A stretch of 64,000 bases of DNA, from contig UQLN01000011.1 of assembly GCA_900541965.1 (NCBI GenBank), positions 1 through 64,000 of the forward strand, in the 5' to 3' direction. Shown piece by piece: positions 7,853 to 16,169 of this stretch (within the stretch, counting starts at the first letter, position 1; each line of letters opens with the position of its first letter). A program made the translations under genes and the position numbers. Origin of the DNA: an uncultured Parabacteroides sp. GTDB taxonomy: Bacteria; Bacteroidota; Bacteroidia; Bacteroidales; Tannerellaceae. The notes beneath the pieces were generated by a model. The model made no database searches and was not told the origin of the DNA. It saw only the letters and a list, made by a program, of their open reading frames with translations.

Positions 7853-10800
7853 TTAAAATTTAACAGAGACTCCTAATGTATACGTTCTTGCTGCCGGATA
7901 ACGGCTGATATCATCAAGGCCTGGTGCCAATCCGCTGATACCTACTTCCGGATCAATACCGGAATAGCCAGTAATGGTTGCCAAGTTGGAAATAGTTCCG
8001 TAAACTCTCAGCGATTTCAGCCATTTATTGAAATTGATCGTGTAACCTAGTGTCAGGTTGTCAATTTTCCAGTAGTCGCCTTTTTCTACATAATAGCTGA
8101 CATATTGTATTCCCTGATCGTCAGCTAAAGGTCTCTTTCCATATACATTATCAAAAGAAGATTCAAGAACATTACCACGGGATAACATGACAGGAACTCC
8201 GAAACGCATTCTAGGAGTATTTAATATATCGAACCCGAATGCACCACGCATAGTCACGGATAGATCGAAGTTCTTGAAACGTACGGTGTTATTCCAGTTC
8301 AGGAAATGTTTCGGAATACCGTTTCCGATAATCGTTTTATCATCGGGAACCTGGTCTTCTATAGGTTTGGGATTGCCGTCGGCTCCCTGGATTATCCAAT
8401 GTCCGTTCTCGTCGATATCAACGCTTTTGTATCCATAAAAGTTACCGATCGGTTCGCCTACCTGAATACGGTGACTAGCCATCTGTAAAGGTTCCGGCAG
8501 GAATCCTTGGTCGGAATAGTCGTTTGATACATATTGGTCGCTAGATAAAGACAGCAGTTCACTCTTATTGGTTGAATAATTCATTGAAGTTATCCATTGC
8601 CAGTCTTGCGTTTGAACTGGAATAGCCGTTACTGAAACCTCAAAACCTCTGTTACGTATAGAACCACCATTGGCAGTCATTCTACTATATAAGAATGGAG
8701 GTGTAGGTACGCTATAATCCCACAGTAAGTCTTCTGTTTTACGGTTATAGAAGTCGATTGTAGCGGTAATGCGGTCGTCCAAGAAACCTAAATCCAAACC
8801 GATATTCGTTTCTTTCTTTTTCTCCCATCTTAGGTCAGAGTTCGAATTTGAGCCCGGACGGGTTGTTTTTATGAAACTACCGTTATAATATACGTATGTA
8901 CCGAAGTTAAGTGTATTCAATGACATATACGGATCATTAGGTTCTGTACCTGTAATACCGTAACCTGCACGTAATTTTAACTGGCTAAATAGTTTAGAGT
9001 CTGCCAGAAATCCTTCGTCCTTGATACTCCATGCTGCGGATACGGATGGGAAGTTACCCCATTTATGATTTGCACCGAACTTGGAAGAACCTTCATGTCG
9101 GATACTGGCAGCAAGCATGTACTTACCTTTGTAGCTATAGTTGAAGCGGCCGAAATATCCGATCAGTTTGTTTTCCTTTTGTTCGGAATATTCATTGGCA
9201 CGTCCGTCTTTCAAGGCTTGTCCTGTTCCCATGCCGTTGTACGTATAATCGTCTGATGGGAAGTTGAAGTTCTGCATCCAGTAGAACTGCCAGTTTGTAC
9301 GCATCCAGCTATAACCCGCAAGTATATTGAATGTATGATCTTTGATGGTCTTGCGGTATGAAGCCGTAAGTTCCGACATGTCGTCAACTTTCCGCTTGGT
9401 GCCTCGTGAAGCAAAACCGGTTCTACCGTTTTTGTAGGAGGCGATATGATTTGTCGTCTCATAATAACCGCGTACCTGATTGTAGTTGTTTGAAGATACC
9501 AGATACTTTAACTCTAATCCTTCTATAGGAGTAAATGATGCGGAAGCATGCATACGCAGGTTGGTTGCCTGGTTTTCACCTTCTACTTCTTCTATCAATC
9601 CTACAGGATTCAAATAGTCGGTTTTTGATGGGCTTTCAGACCATTTGCCATCTGCATCTTTTACCGGAGTAGTGGGATTATATGTGATAGCATTACGGTA
9701 AACTTCCTTATTGAAACCATTATCATCATCCGAACCGGCAAAGTAAGTTTGCTTATAACCGCTTAAATGTGCAGTAATTTTTAATTTGTTATTAAACATA
9801 CGGTGGGTAAGGTCTACACGTGGATAGTACATCTGATTCTTGGTCCGTTTCATGATACCTTCTATACCACGGTACTCGAAACTAGCTACGTAATTCGTAT
9901 TCTTACTGCCGCCGCGTAAAGATATGTTGTAGATCTGTGTCAAAGGAGTCTGCATCACCTCATCCAGCCAGTCTGTTGATGATCCGTCATCTTGTGTGCC
10001 CGGCTTACCTTGGGCAACCAAGTTACGATAACCATCCGCATCAAAGAAAGAGAGTCGGCGGGTTATCTGCTGAGTGGCCAGATATGCATTTACATCTATT
10101 TCTGTCGGCATTTCACCTTTGGCATTCTTTGTTGTGATCAGGATAACACCGTTGGTTCCTCGTGTACCATAGATAGCGGCGGCAGAACCGTCTTTTAAAA
10201 TGTCGATCTGTTCGATCGCATCCGGAGATACCGTATCCATATCGCCCGGCACACCATCTATCAAGATCAGAGGGGTAGTAGAAGATTTCAAAGTACCGGC
10301 ACCACGTAATGTAATCTGAGATTTGCCTACAGGGTTGGCATCTGGTGTTACCACATTTAAACCAGCGACTTGTCCTCGGATTAATTGGGCTGCATCTGTC
10401 GTTGGTATTTTTACGAAGTTATCCGATTTTACACTTGAAATGGCACTGGCAATTTCACCTTTTTTCTGAGTTCCGTAACCTACTACGACTACTTCATCCA
10501 AACTTTGTGTATCCTCTACCAGGCGAACAGTGATCACTGTTCTATTTGACACAGGAAGTTCCTGTGTCAAATATCCGATATATGATATTTGGAGAACAGC
10601 GTTTTCTGGAACCTCCAATGTGTAATTACCGTCAACATCGGTCACAGTTCCGTTTGTTGTTCCTTTTACCAGAACATTAGCACCGATAATCGGTTCACCG
10701 TTTTTATCGATAACCTTACCAGTGATAGTCTGAATTTTCTGTTGTGTGATGTTTGTTTCCTGTATCCCATTATTAACTATACCTTGGGATTCTGAAGCGA

Positions 10801-10912
10801 ATACACCCGTGATAAAAAAGAAGGGTGCAATTAAAGCTAACGTTGTTGTTCGAGCTGTTTTGTTGTGTGAGTTTAAAAGGGATTGTATATTCCCCGTACG
10901 AATTTGTTCCAT
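7853..10912 (-). CDS. SusC/RagA family TonB-dependent transporter
   Basis: About 1019 aa from ATG 10912 (MEQIRTGN); the open frame extends 15 codons further without support. Order: signal peptide (to about residue 40), carboxypeptidase-like regulatory domain (ITGKVIDKNGEPIIGANVLV), TonB-box region SLDEVVVVGYGTQKK, plug domain with LILIDGVPGDMDTVSPDAIEQ and DGSAAAIYGTRGTNGVILITTK, then a 22-strand barrel ending YTLGVSVKF. It imports oligosaccharides across the outer membrane with its SusD partner. There is no N-terminal STN extension, so it is unlikely to signal to an anti-sigma factor. None is encoded nearby, which fits the operator-like repeats found at its promoter. Confidence 0.95.
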   Translation of the reverse strand: MEQIRTGNIQSLLNSHNKTARTTTLALIAPFFFITGVFASESQGIVNNGIQETNITQQKIQTITGKVIDKNGEPIIGANVLVKGTTNGTVTDVDGNYTLEVPENAVLQISYIGYLTQELPVSNRTVITVRLVEDTQSLDEVVVVGYGTQKKGEIASAISSVKSDNFVKIPTTDAAQLIRGQVAGLNVVTPDANPVGKSQITLRGAGTLKSSTTPLILIDGVPGDMDTVSPDAIEQIDILKDGSAAAIYGTRGTNGVILITTKNAKGEMPTEIDVNAYLATQQITRRLSFFDADGYRNLVAQGKPGTQDDGSSTDWLDEVMQTPLTQIYNISLRGGSKNTNYVASFEYRGIEGIMKRTKNQMYYPRVDLTHRMFNNKLKITAHLSGYKQTYFAGSDDDNGFNKEVYRNAITYNPTTPVKDADGKWSESPSKTDYLNPVGLIEEVEGENQATNLRMHASASFTPIEGLELKYLVSSNNYNQVRGYYETTNHIASYKNGRTGFASRGTKRKVDDMSELTASYRKTIKDHTFNILAGYSWMRTNWQFYWMQNFNFPSDDYTYNGMGTGQALKDGRANEYSEQKENKLIGYFGRFNYSYKGKYMLAASIRHEGSSKFGANHKWGNFPSVSAAWSIKDEGFLADSKLFSQLKLRAGYGITGTEPNDPYMSLNTLNFGTYVYYNGSFIKTTRPGSNSNSDLRWEKKKETNIGLDLGFLDDRITATIDFYNRKTEDLLWDYSVPTPPFLYSRMTANGGSIRNRGFEVSVTAIPVQTQDWQWITSMNYSTNKSELLSLSSDQYVSNDYSDQGFLPEPLQMASHRIQVGEPIGNFYGYKSVDIDENGHWIIQGADGNPKPIEDQVPDDKTIIGNGIPKHFLNWNNTVRFKNFDLSVTMRGAFGFDILNTPRMRFGVPVMLSRGNVLESSFDNVYGKRPLADDQGIQYVSYYVEKGDYWKIDNLTLGYTINFNKWLKSLRVYGTISNLATITGYSGIDPEVGISGLAPGLDDISRYPAARTYTLGVSVKF

Positions 10913-11112
10913 ACAATGATCGTGTTTTATTAATATTAGAAATTTAAGGATGGCCATATATTACTTTAGATTAAGTATTATGACTTTTCCTGTTTGTGTA
11001 TAAAACTTTTTACTTTTATACCATAGGCAAAACATTTTAAAGGTTATTAATTTGTTACAAAGTTTTATTGTTTGTTTTTTCTCTTATCCCCTTATCCTCA
11101 ATTGTGACACCG

Positions 11113-11196
11113 CAAATATAAATATTATTTCCAAACTGATACGAACTGGTATGGTTAATTTTATAATGTTATATAACATAGACCAGTTCGTACCAG
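11113..11196 (-). promoter_or_regulatory. susC operon promoter with ACTGGT inverted-repeat operator
   Basis: On the minus strand TATATTTG (11113-11120) fits the Bacteroidetes -7 box. A weak TTCG lies 21 bp upstream in the -33 position. Arms 11136-11150 and 11182-11196 are an inverted repeat matching at 14 of 15 positions. Each arm contains two ACTGGT-like hexamers 10 bp apart. The proximal arm overlaps the -33 region, as expected for a repressor or a class II activator site. The regulator is not encoded next to it. Confidence 0.65.
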
Positions 11197-11325
11197 TAAA
11201 AGGGATGTGTTTGCGAAAACAGGAGCTTCTCCAAATGTGAGCAGTATATGTACAATACAAAACAATGAAAGATCGTATTTGACGATGCACCTTTTTAACC
11301 ATTGGTGTTATGATGAATAAAAATA

Positions 11326-11355
11326 AAATAAGAAACTTAGGTTGATTTCTTATTT
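11326..11355. repeat. Perfect 10-bp inverted repeat
   Basis: AAATAAGAAA (11326-11335) and TTTCTTATTT (11346-11355) are exact inverse copies over a 10-nt loop, in the gap between susC and the flavoprotein gene. It is AT rich with no flanking T run. Role unknown; operator or weak terminator. Confidence 0.4.
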
Positions 11356-11519
11356 GATGACATACCTATTTGTTGCAGAATTTTGAAATAGTATGACTTT
11401 CCCACTTTTAGAACTGGTGATTTGATAGAAGTATAATCAGATAGTTGAGAGTCTTTTTTAATACGAACGATTTATTAATCAAAGAGGCATGGTTATGGAT
11501 GATGGGATAATGAATCCAA

Positions 11520-11554
11520 GGCAAGAGTAACATAATTTTTTTGTTATTCTTGCC
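11520..11554 (-). terminator. Stem-loop downstream of the flavoprotein gene
   Basis: Arms 11520-11532 and 11542-11554 pair at 12 of 13 positions with a T-rich loop, 15 bp after the flavoprotein stop on the minus strand. The trailing U run is missing, so it may act as a 3'-end stabiliser. Confidence 0.5.
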
Positions 11555-11568
11555 CTGCTTAATATTAT

Positions 11569-12108
11569 TTACACATTTTTTCCGGTTTCATAGGCTTCTT
11601 GCATTGCCGGAGTATCTTTGATTTCTCCGACTTTCCATGCACCGATGCCATAGATAGTTGTTTTCTCAACAGGATTTTCCAGACAATCCAGAAAACCCCG
11701 GAAACCGTCGATGGTGCGTTCCATCATTTGTTTATTATTTTCGGCAGCAGCAATGATAAAATAAAACTCTTTGTTTTTGATTTCCAGATAACGGGCGCAA
11801 CAGCGGTCGATCATTGTTTTCATTTGCCCGCTCATTGTATAGAAATAAACAGGGGTAGCCATTACAATCACATCTGCGGCAATCATTTTATCTATAATTC
11901 CGGCAGCATCGTCTTCCTGGGGACAAGGTTTGCCATACATGCTGCATACGCTACATCCTGTACAATAATTGATTGTCTTGTCTTTCAGGAAGATTTTTTC
12001 CACCTGATTGCCAGCCTCGTGTGCGCCTTTTAGAAATTCATCACATAGCAAATCCGAATTACCTCCTCTACGGGGGCTGGATGATAATATTAAAACGTTC
12101 TTGCTCAT
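11569..12108 (-). CDS. Flavodoxin-family NAD(P)H-dependent FMN oxidoreductase
   Basis: About 179 aa from ATG 12108 (MSKNVLILSSSPR); a longer open frame adds 27 unlikely residues. The N-terminal LILSSSPRRGGNSD loop is the FMN-phosphate site of the NADPH-dependent FMN reductase / iron-sulfur flavoprotein family. A segment with four cysteines (CTGCSVCSMYGKPC) and ATPVYFYTMSGQMKTMIDR, the second FMN loop, follow. In iron-sulfur flavoproteins a compact Cys motif at this place binds a 4Fe-4S cluster, so a cluster is possible here. It is cytosolic and monocistronic, with a stem-loop after it. Electron donor and acceptor are unknown. Confidence 0.85.
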   Translation of the reverse strand: MSKNVLILSSSPRRGGNSDLLCDEFLKGAHEAGNQVEKIFLKDKTINYCTGCSVCSMYGKPCPQEDDAAGIIDKMIAADVIVMATPVYFYTMSGQMKTMIDRCCARYLEIKNKEFYFIIAAAENNKQMMERTIDGFRGFLDCLENPVEKTTIYGIGAWKVGEIKDTPAMQEAYETGKNV

Positions 12109-12245
12109 ACCTTTATTCTTTTTATTATAGTAAGCCTCTTTTTTGATAAGGCAAAAATATCCTGATTTCTCCGAACCGTTTGTATACAAATTACAGATAA
12201 TATTATCCGGATTACTTTTTTTTCGATTATTGCAAAATAAACATG

Positions 12246-12253
12246 TAAATTTG
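12246..12253 (+). promoter_or_regulatory. -7 box of the CDF transporter gene
   Basis: TAAATTTG matches TAnnTTTG and lies 23 bp before the ATG. No clear TTTG is seen at -33. Confidence 0.4.
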
Positions 12254-12276
12254 GGGCTATATATAAAGCCTTTTTA

Positions 12277-13173
12277 ATGGAGACAAGAAAGAATAAAATC
12301 ATACGTGTTACCATACTCGGGTCGATTGCGAACTTTGTGCTGCTGGTTTTTAAGTTTATAGCAGGTGTGGTAGGACATAGTAGTGCTATGATAGCCGATG
12401 CTGTGCATTCGTTATCGGATTTTGTGACGGATATTATTGTGCTGATATTTATTAATATTTCATCCAAACCGAAAGATGAAAGCCACGATTATGGGCATGG
12501 GAAATATGAAACGTTGGCAACATCCATTATCGGGATTGTTCTGCTTTGTGTGGGCGTCGGGCTTTTCTGGGAGGGAGCGAACAAAATTATCGGCTTCTAT
12601 TTTAGAGGTGAAGAATTGGAAGCTCCTCGGATGATTGCTCTGATTGCCGCTTTTGTATCTATCCTTATAAAGGAGTTGCTTTACAGGATTACAGTCCATG
12701 TAGGAAAAAAGGAGAACAGCCAGACAACGATTGCAAATGCATGGCATCACCGTTCGGATGCTTTATCGTCTGTCGGTACGGCTTTGGGTATCGGTGGTGC
12801 TATCTTATTGGGTGATAATTGGCGGGTGCTGGACCCTATAGCTGCTGTTATTGTGAGTATATTGATTATAAAAGTATCGTTCCAGTTAATTCTTCCTGCT
12901 ATTAACGATTTGCTGGAGAAATCTTTGCCAAAAGAAGTAGAAGACGATATTCTTATCATCATCAGTGAAACTCCGGAGGTGAAGAATCCTCATAATTTAT
13001 GTACCCGCCGTATCGGAAATGATATTGCCATTGAGGTACATATCCGTGTGGATGGAAAAATGCCAGTGAGGCATGCACATGAAATGACCCGGGAGATTGA
13101 GAATAAATTACGTACTAAATTCGGTGCAGGTACCCACATAAATTTACATGTTGAACCGGTAAAAGATGAATAA
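12277..13173 (+). CDS. Cation diffusion facilitator (FieF-like) efflux transporter
   Basis: A 298-aa CDF-family protein that exports divalent metal ions (Zn2+, Fe2+, Cd2+, Mn2+) in exchange for protons across the inner membrane. Six membrane helices are expected. The transport-site motifs are present: DAVHSLSDFVTD in helix 2 and HHRSDALSSVG in helix 5. The cytosolic C-terminal ferredoxin-like metal-sensing domain includes HEMTREIENKL and ends HINLHVEPV. Length matches FieF. The next gene, guanine deaminase, starts 2 bp after its stop, so the two are co-transcribed. Guanine deaminase is a zinc enzyme, but a functional link is not shown. Metal specificity cannot be told from sequence alone. Confidence 0.9.
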   Translation: METRKNKIIRVTILGSIANFVLLVFKFIAGVVGHSSAMIADAVHSLSDFVTDIIVLIFINISSKPKDESHDYGHGKYETLATSIIGIVLLCVGVGLFWEGANKIIGFYFRGEELEAPRMIALIAAFVSILIKELLYRITVHVGKKENSQTTIANAWHHRSDALSSVGTALGIGGAILLGDNWRVLDPIAAVIVSILIIKVSFQLILPAINDLLEKSLPKEVEDDILIIISETPEVKNPHNLCTRRIGNDIAIEVHIRVDGKMPVRHAHEMTREIENKLRTKFGAGTHINLHVEPVKDE

Positions 13174-13175
13174 AT

Positions 13176-14489
13176 ATGAGAACTCAAATACAATTATTCC
13201 GTGGTGATGTATTTTATTTTTTGCTATCACCTAAAGCGGGGTGGAAAAACTATCGCTATATTCCGGATGGCGCTCTGGTAGTACATCAGAAACGTATAGT
13301 AGATGTCGGACCATTTAATGAAATGAAGAAACGCTATGGCGAATCAGCTGAGGTGATCGATTATACGGGCCGGTTAATTATGCCGGGATTGATAGATGCG
13401 CATATCCATTATCCCCAGTCGGAAGTGCTTGGTATGTATGGCTGCCGGTTATTGGACTGGCTGGAGGGATATACTTTTCCGGCAGAACAGGAATTTGTTT
13501 TTCCGGAACAGGCGGAAAAGACAGCCCGCTTTTTTGTGAGCGAGTTGTTCAGGAATGGGACGACAGCCTGTATGGCCTATTCCACGGTTCATGCCTGTTC
13601 TGCATCTGCATTATTTAGTGTTGCTTCCGAGTGGGATATGTGTTTGCTGACAGGAAAAGTCTTGATGGATAGAAATGCTCCGGACGGATTGACTGATACG
13701 GCAGATACGGGGATAGATGATAGCCGGAAATTGATTGAAGAATGGCATAATAAAGGTCGTAACCGGTATGTGATAACCCCTCGTTTTGCTATAACTTCTT
13801 CGCCTGAACAATTATTGAAAGCCGGTGCTTTGCATAAGGAATACCCGGATACATATATCCAGACGCACCTGTCAGAAAATAAAGAAGAAATTGCCAGCAC
13901 ACTTGATTTATTTCCGGATTGTTCCGATTATTTGGAAGTTTATGAACGTGCCGGATTGGTGGCGGACCATACGGTGTTCGGTCATTGTATCCATCTTTCT
14001 CCTTCGGAATTGGAACGTGTGGCACAGGCTGGTTCTATTATAGCCCATTGTCCAACATCAAACCTGTTTCTGGGTAGTGGTTTGTTTGATATGCATCAGG
14101 CGGACCGGACTAATGTGTACAACGTATTGGCTACCGATGTGGGGGGCGGTACCTCTTTCTCTATGTGGCGTACGATGGGAGAGGCGTATAAAGTCCAACA
14201 GTTGAACGGTTATTCCGTATCTGCATTGGAGCTATTATATAAATGTACGTTGGGAACTGCGATTGCACTACAGATAGACCATGAAACAGGAACTTTTGAG
14301 AAGGACAGATTCGCTGATTTCATTGTATTGGATGATGCTGCGACTCCGGCACAACAATTAAGGAAAGAGTATTTGATGAGAAATGACAAATGGACACTCG
14401 AAAATAAACTTTTCGGACTGCAAATAACTGGCGACGACCGTAATATTGCAGCCACCTATGTGGCAGGAAATAAAGTCTACGAAAAATAA
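13176..14489 (+). CDS. guaD: Guanine deaminase
   Basis: A 437-aa zinc amidohydrolase that converts guanine to xanthine and ammonia in purine salvage. Visible family signs are PGLIDAHIHYPQSEV (metal His pair), GCRLLDWLEGYTFPAE, the guanine deaminase signature after it, THLSENKEEI (metal His), FGHCIHLS (metal His) and ATDVGGGTSFSM (catalytic Asp). Length is normal. It starts 2 bp after the CDF transporter gene. It stands with AMP nucleosidase (25.5 kb) and a uracil/xanthine permease (45.6 kb) as the nucleobase-salvage genes of the window, though they are not linked. Confidence 0.93.
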   Translation: MRTQIQLFRGDVFYFLLSPKAGWKNYRYIPDGALVVHQKRIVDVGPFNEMKKRYGESAEVIDYTGRLIMPGLIDAHIHYPQSEVLGMYGCRLLDWLEGYTFPAEQEFVFPEQAEKTARFFVSELFRNGTTACMAYSTVHACSASALFSVASEWDMCLLTGKVLMDRNAPDGLTDTADTGIDDSRKLIEEWHNKGRNRYVITPRFAITSSPEQLLKAGALHKEYPDTYIQTHLSENKEEIASTLDLFPDCSDYLEVYERAGLVADHTVFGHCIHLSPSELERVAQAGSIIAHCPTSNLFLGSGLFDMHQADRTNVYNVLATDVGGGTSFSMWRTMGEAYKVQQLNGYSVSALELLYKCTLGTAIALQIDHETGTFEKDRFADFIVLDDAATPAQQLRKEYLMRNDKWTLENKLFGLQITGDDRNIAATYVAGNKVYEK

Positions 14490-14521
14490 GTATTTCTAAT
14501 AAGTAATTTTAATAAAAAAGT

Positions 14522-14529
14522 TATATTTG
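14522..14529 (+). promoter_or_regulatory. -7 box of the CsgG-type operon
   Basis: TATATTTG, 34 bp before the first ATG, fits the Bacteroidetes -7 consensus. The -33 box is not clear. Confidence 0.45.
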
Positions 14530-14563
14530 CGAGTATAGCTAAAACACTAAATTTTACAGCAAT

Positions 14564-15490
14564 ATGAAGAACATTATTATCTTGCTTTTATTATGTTGGT
14601 GCGTATCCGGTGTATATGCACAGCGTAAGGTGGTAGAGGTGGAGCCTCAAGCTTCAACGCAGGCTGAATCTACAAAAGGGTTAAAACGGAAGGTTGCAAT
14701 CAGCCGGTTCAGCAACGAAACCCAATACGCCAAAGGACTTTTCTACGATAAGAATAATGACCCGATGGGTAAACAGGCACTCGATATTCTTTCGGCAAAA
14801 CTGGCTGCTTCGGGAAAATTCTTATTACTGGAACGTAATGATTTGGATAAATTGATGGAGGAATCCAAAGCTACTGAGGGCGGATTCCAGAAACTAGGAG
14901 CCGATTATTTAATATTGGGTTCTATTACAGAGTTTGGTCGTAAGAACGTAGGAGATGTAAGAGTTTTCTCGTCGACTAAAACTCAGATAGTGGAAGCGGC
15001 TGTCAGTATCCGTTTGGTGGATGCTTCAACCGGATTGATTATTTACTCGGACGAGGCAAAAGGCGATGCCGAACTGAAAACAAAGTCTACTTTGGGCGTA
15101 GGGGGTAGAGCTGATTTTGACGCAACGTTGAGCGACAAAGCTATTTCCGCTGCTATCTCGCAATTGGTTGAAAATATCATTAACAAATGTACGGATAAAC
15201 CGTGGAAGGCTTATTTCCTTTCATACGATCCGGATGCTATCATTGTTTCTGGTGGTAACAGCCAGGGGATGGAAGTCGGTAACCAGTTTATAGTAAAGGA
15301 AAAAGGTAAAACCGTGAAAAATCCGCAAACTGGCATTAATATCGAGCTTCCGGGTAAAACGGTAGGCAAAGTGGAAGTCTTGTCCGTTGGTGGCGATACT
15401 CCGGAAACTGAATACTCGATAGTTTCCATGAAAGAGGGGACTGTTGATGCTCAAAACTTGCAAAACTATTATATAGAGGAGATAAAGTAA
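14564..15490 (+). CDS. CsgG/HfaB family outer-membrane secretion protein
   Basis: A 308-aa protein of the CsgG family. Members such as E. coli CsgG form outer-membrane channels, and related proteins act in surface polymer or lipoprotein handling. Recognisable stretches are KRKVAISRFSNETQY, DILSAKLAASGKFLLLERNDLDKLMEE and GADYLILGSITEFGRK. The signal peptide ends VYA-Q with no lipobox cysteine, unlike E. coli CsgG, which is a lipoprotein. The C-terminal about 90 residues form a short beta-rich extension (NSQGMEVGNQFIVKEKGK). It is the first of four genes overlapping by 1-4 bp. The set CsgG + DUF4810 + DUF799 is a known conserved triplet of unknown exact role. Confidence 0.88.
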   Translation: MKNIIILLLLCWCVSGVYAQRKVVEVEPQASTQAESTKGLKRKVAISRFSNETQYAKGLFYDKNNDPMGKQALDILSAKLAASGKFLLLERNDLDKLMEESKATEGGFQKLGADYLILGSITEFGRKNVGDVRVFSSTKTQIVEAAVSIRLVDASTGLIIYSDEAKGDAELKTKSTLGVGGRADFDATLSDKAISAAISQLVENIINKCTDKPWKAYFLSYDPDAIIVSGGNSQGMEVGNQFIVKEKGKTVKNPQTGINIELPGKTVGKVEVLSVGGDTPETEYSIVSMKEGTVDAQNLQNYYIEEIK

Positions 15491-15828
15491 TGAAAACAAA
15501 ATATATTTTAGGCATATTTGCCGTTTTCTGTTTGTTGTTAAGTGGTTGTAAAGTAGGTAATGTGGCTTCCAGCCAAGGATTGTCCGACCAGGCATTTCTA
15601 TTTTTCACATCTACCCATAAGTATAGAACTCCGGTGAGTGTAACAATTGATAAGACAACGCATTTTGATGCAAAGGTTGTAAAGGAAGGCAAGCATACGG
15701 TGAAAGGGGATACTTATGCTGTTGCTACCGGCAAACGGCATGTGGTAGTTAGCTATCAGGGAAAAATCCTTTTTGAACGGGATGTATTTTTATCTACTCA
15801 GGAAACTAAGAAAATTGCATTGCCATGA
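15490..15828 (+). CDS. Small lipoprotein in the CsgG operon
   Basis: A 112-aa lipoprotein (lipobox LSGC near residue 20). It starts inside the stop of the CsgG gene (TAATG) and its stop overlaps the next start by 4 bp, so it belongs to the same translation unit. The C-terminal half (GKRHVVVSYQGKILFERDVF) has the look of a PEGA-type beta domain, which is often found on surface-exposed or peptidoglycan-side lipoproteins. That match is inference. It is the extra member beside the CsgG/DUF4810/DUF799 triplet. Function unknown. Confidence 0.75.
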   Translation: MKTKYILGIFAVFCLLLSGCKVGNVASSQGLSDQAFLFFTSTHKYRTPVSVTIDKTTHFDAKVVKEGKHTVKGDTYAVATGKRHVVVSYQGKILFERDVFLSTQETKKIALP

Positions 15829-16169
15829 AGAAAATCCTGTTATTCGGTTTCTCATTGTTCATGTTGACTTCGTGCATGACTTCTACCAGTTTATATGATT
15901 GGAAGAATTACGAGACGACCTCTTACCTGTATTATAAAAAACAGACGCCGGAGGCTACCGAGCAATTAATGAAAACTTACGAAGCAATGATTAAAAAGCC
16001 GAACGGTTCCCGGAAAACAATTGCTCCCGGAATCTGTGCGGAATACGGTTATTTCCTTTTGCAAAACGGTAAAAAAGCGGAAGGAGTTGCCATGCTGAAA
16101 AAGGAGAGGGAGTTATATCCTGAGTCGAAAGTATTTATGGATCGTCTTATTAATCGGTTTTCAGAATGA
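15825..16169 (+). CDS. DUF4810 family lipoprotein
   Basis: A 114-aa lipoprotein (lipobox LTSC). LYDWKNYETTSYLYYKKQTPE followed by a helical segment and APGICAEYGYFLLQNGKKAEG is the pattern of DUF4810, a small TPR-like periplasmic lipoprotein usually encoded between a CsgG-like gene and a DUF799 gene. It overlaps both neighbours by 4 bp (ATGA). Its biochemical role is not known; being always in this trio suggests it is a subunit or chaperone of one envelope complex. Confidence 0.8.
   Translation: MKKILLFGFSLFMLTSCMTSTSLYDWKNYETTSYLYYKKQTPEATEQLMKTYEAMIKKPNGSRKTIAPGICAEYGYFLLQNGKKAEGVAMLKKERELYPESKVFMDRLINRFSE

Larger units (their letters stand above)
10913..11568. other. Non-coding region upstream of susC
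   Basis: This 656-bp gap holds the susC leader (about 190 nt), its promoter and ACTGGT repeats, a perfect 10-bp inverted repeat (11326-11335 and 11346-11355), one further AACTGGT (11412-11418) and the stem-loop ending the flavoprotein gene. The short open frames here have no family features. Confidence 0.6.

Noticed and set aside
11052..11302. Open frames on both strands over the susC promoter region
   Set aside because: They cross the promoter and inverted repeats, have no start context, and give low-complexity hydrophobic proteins.
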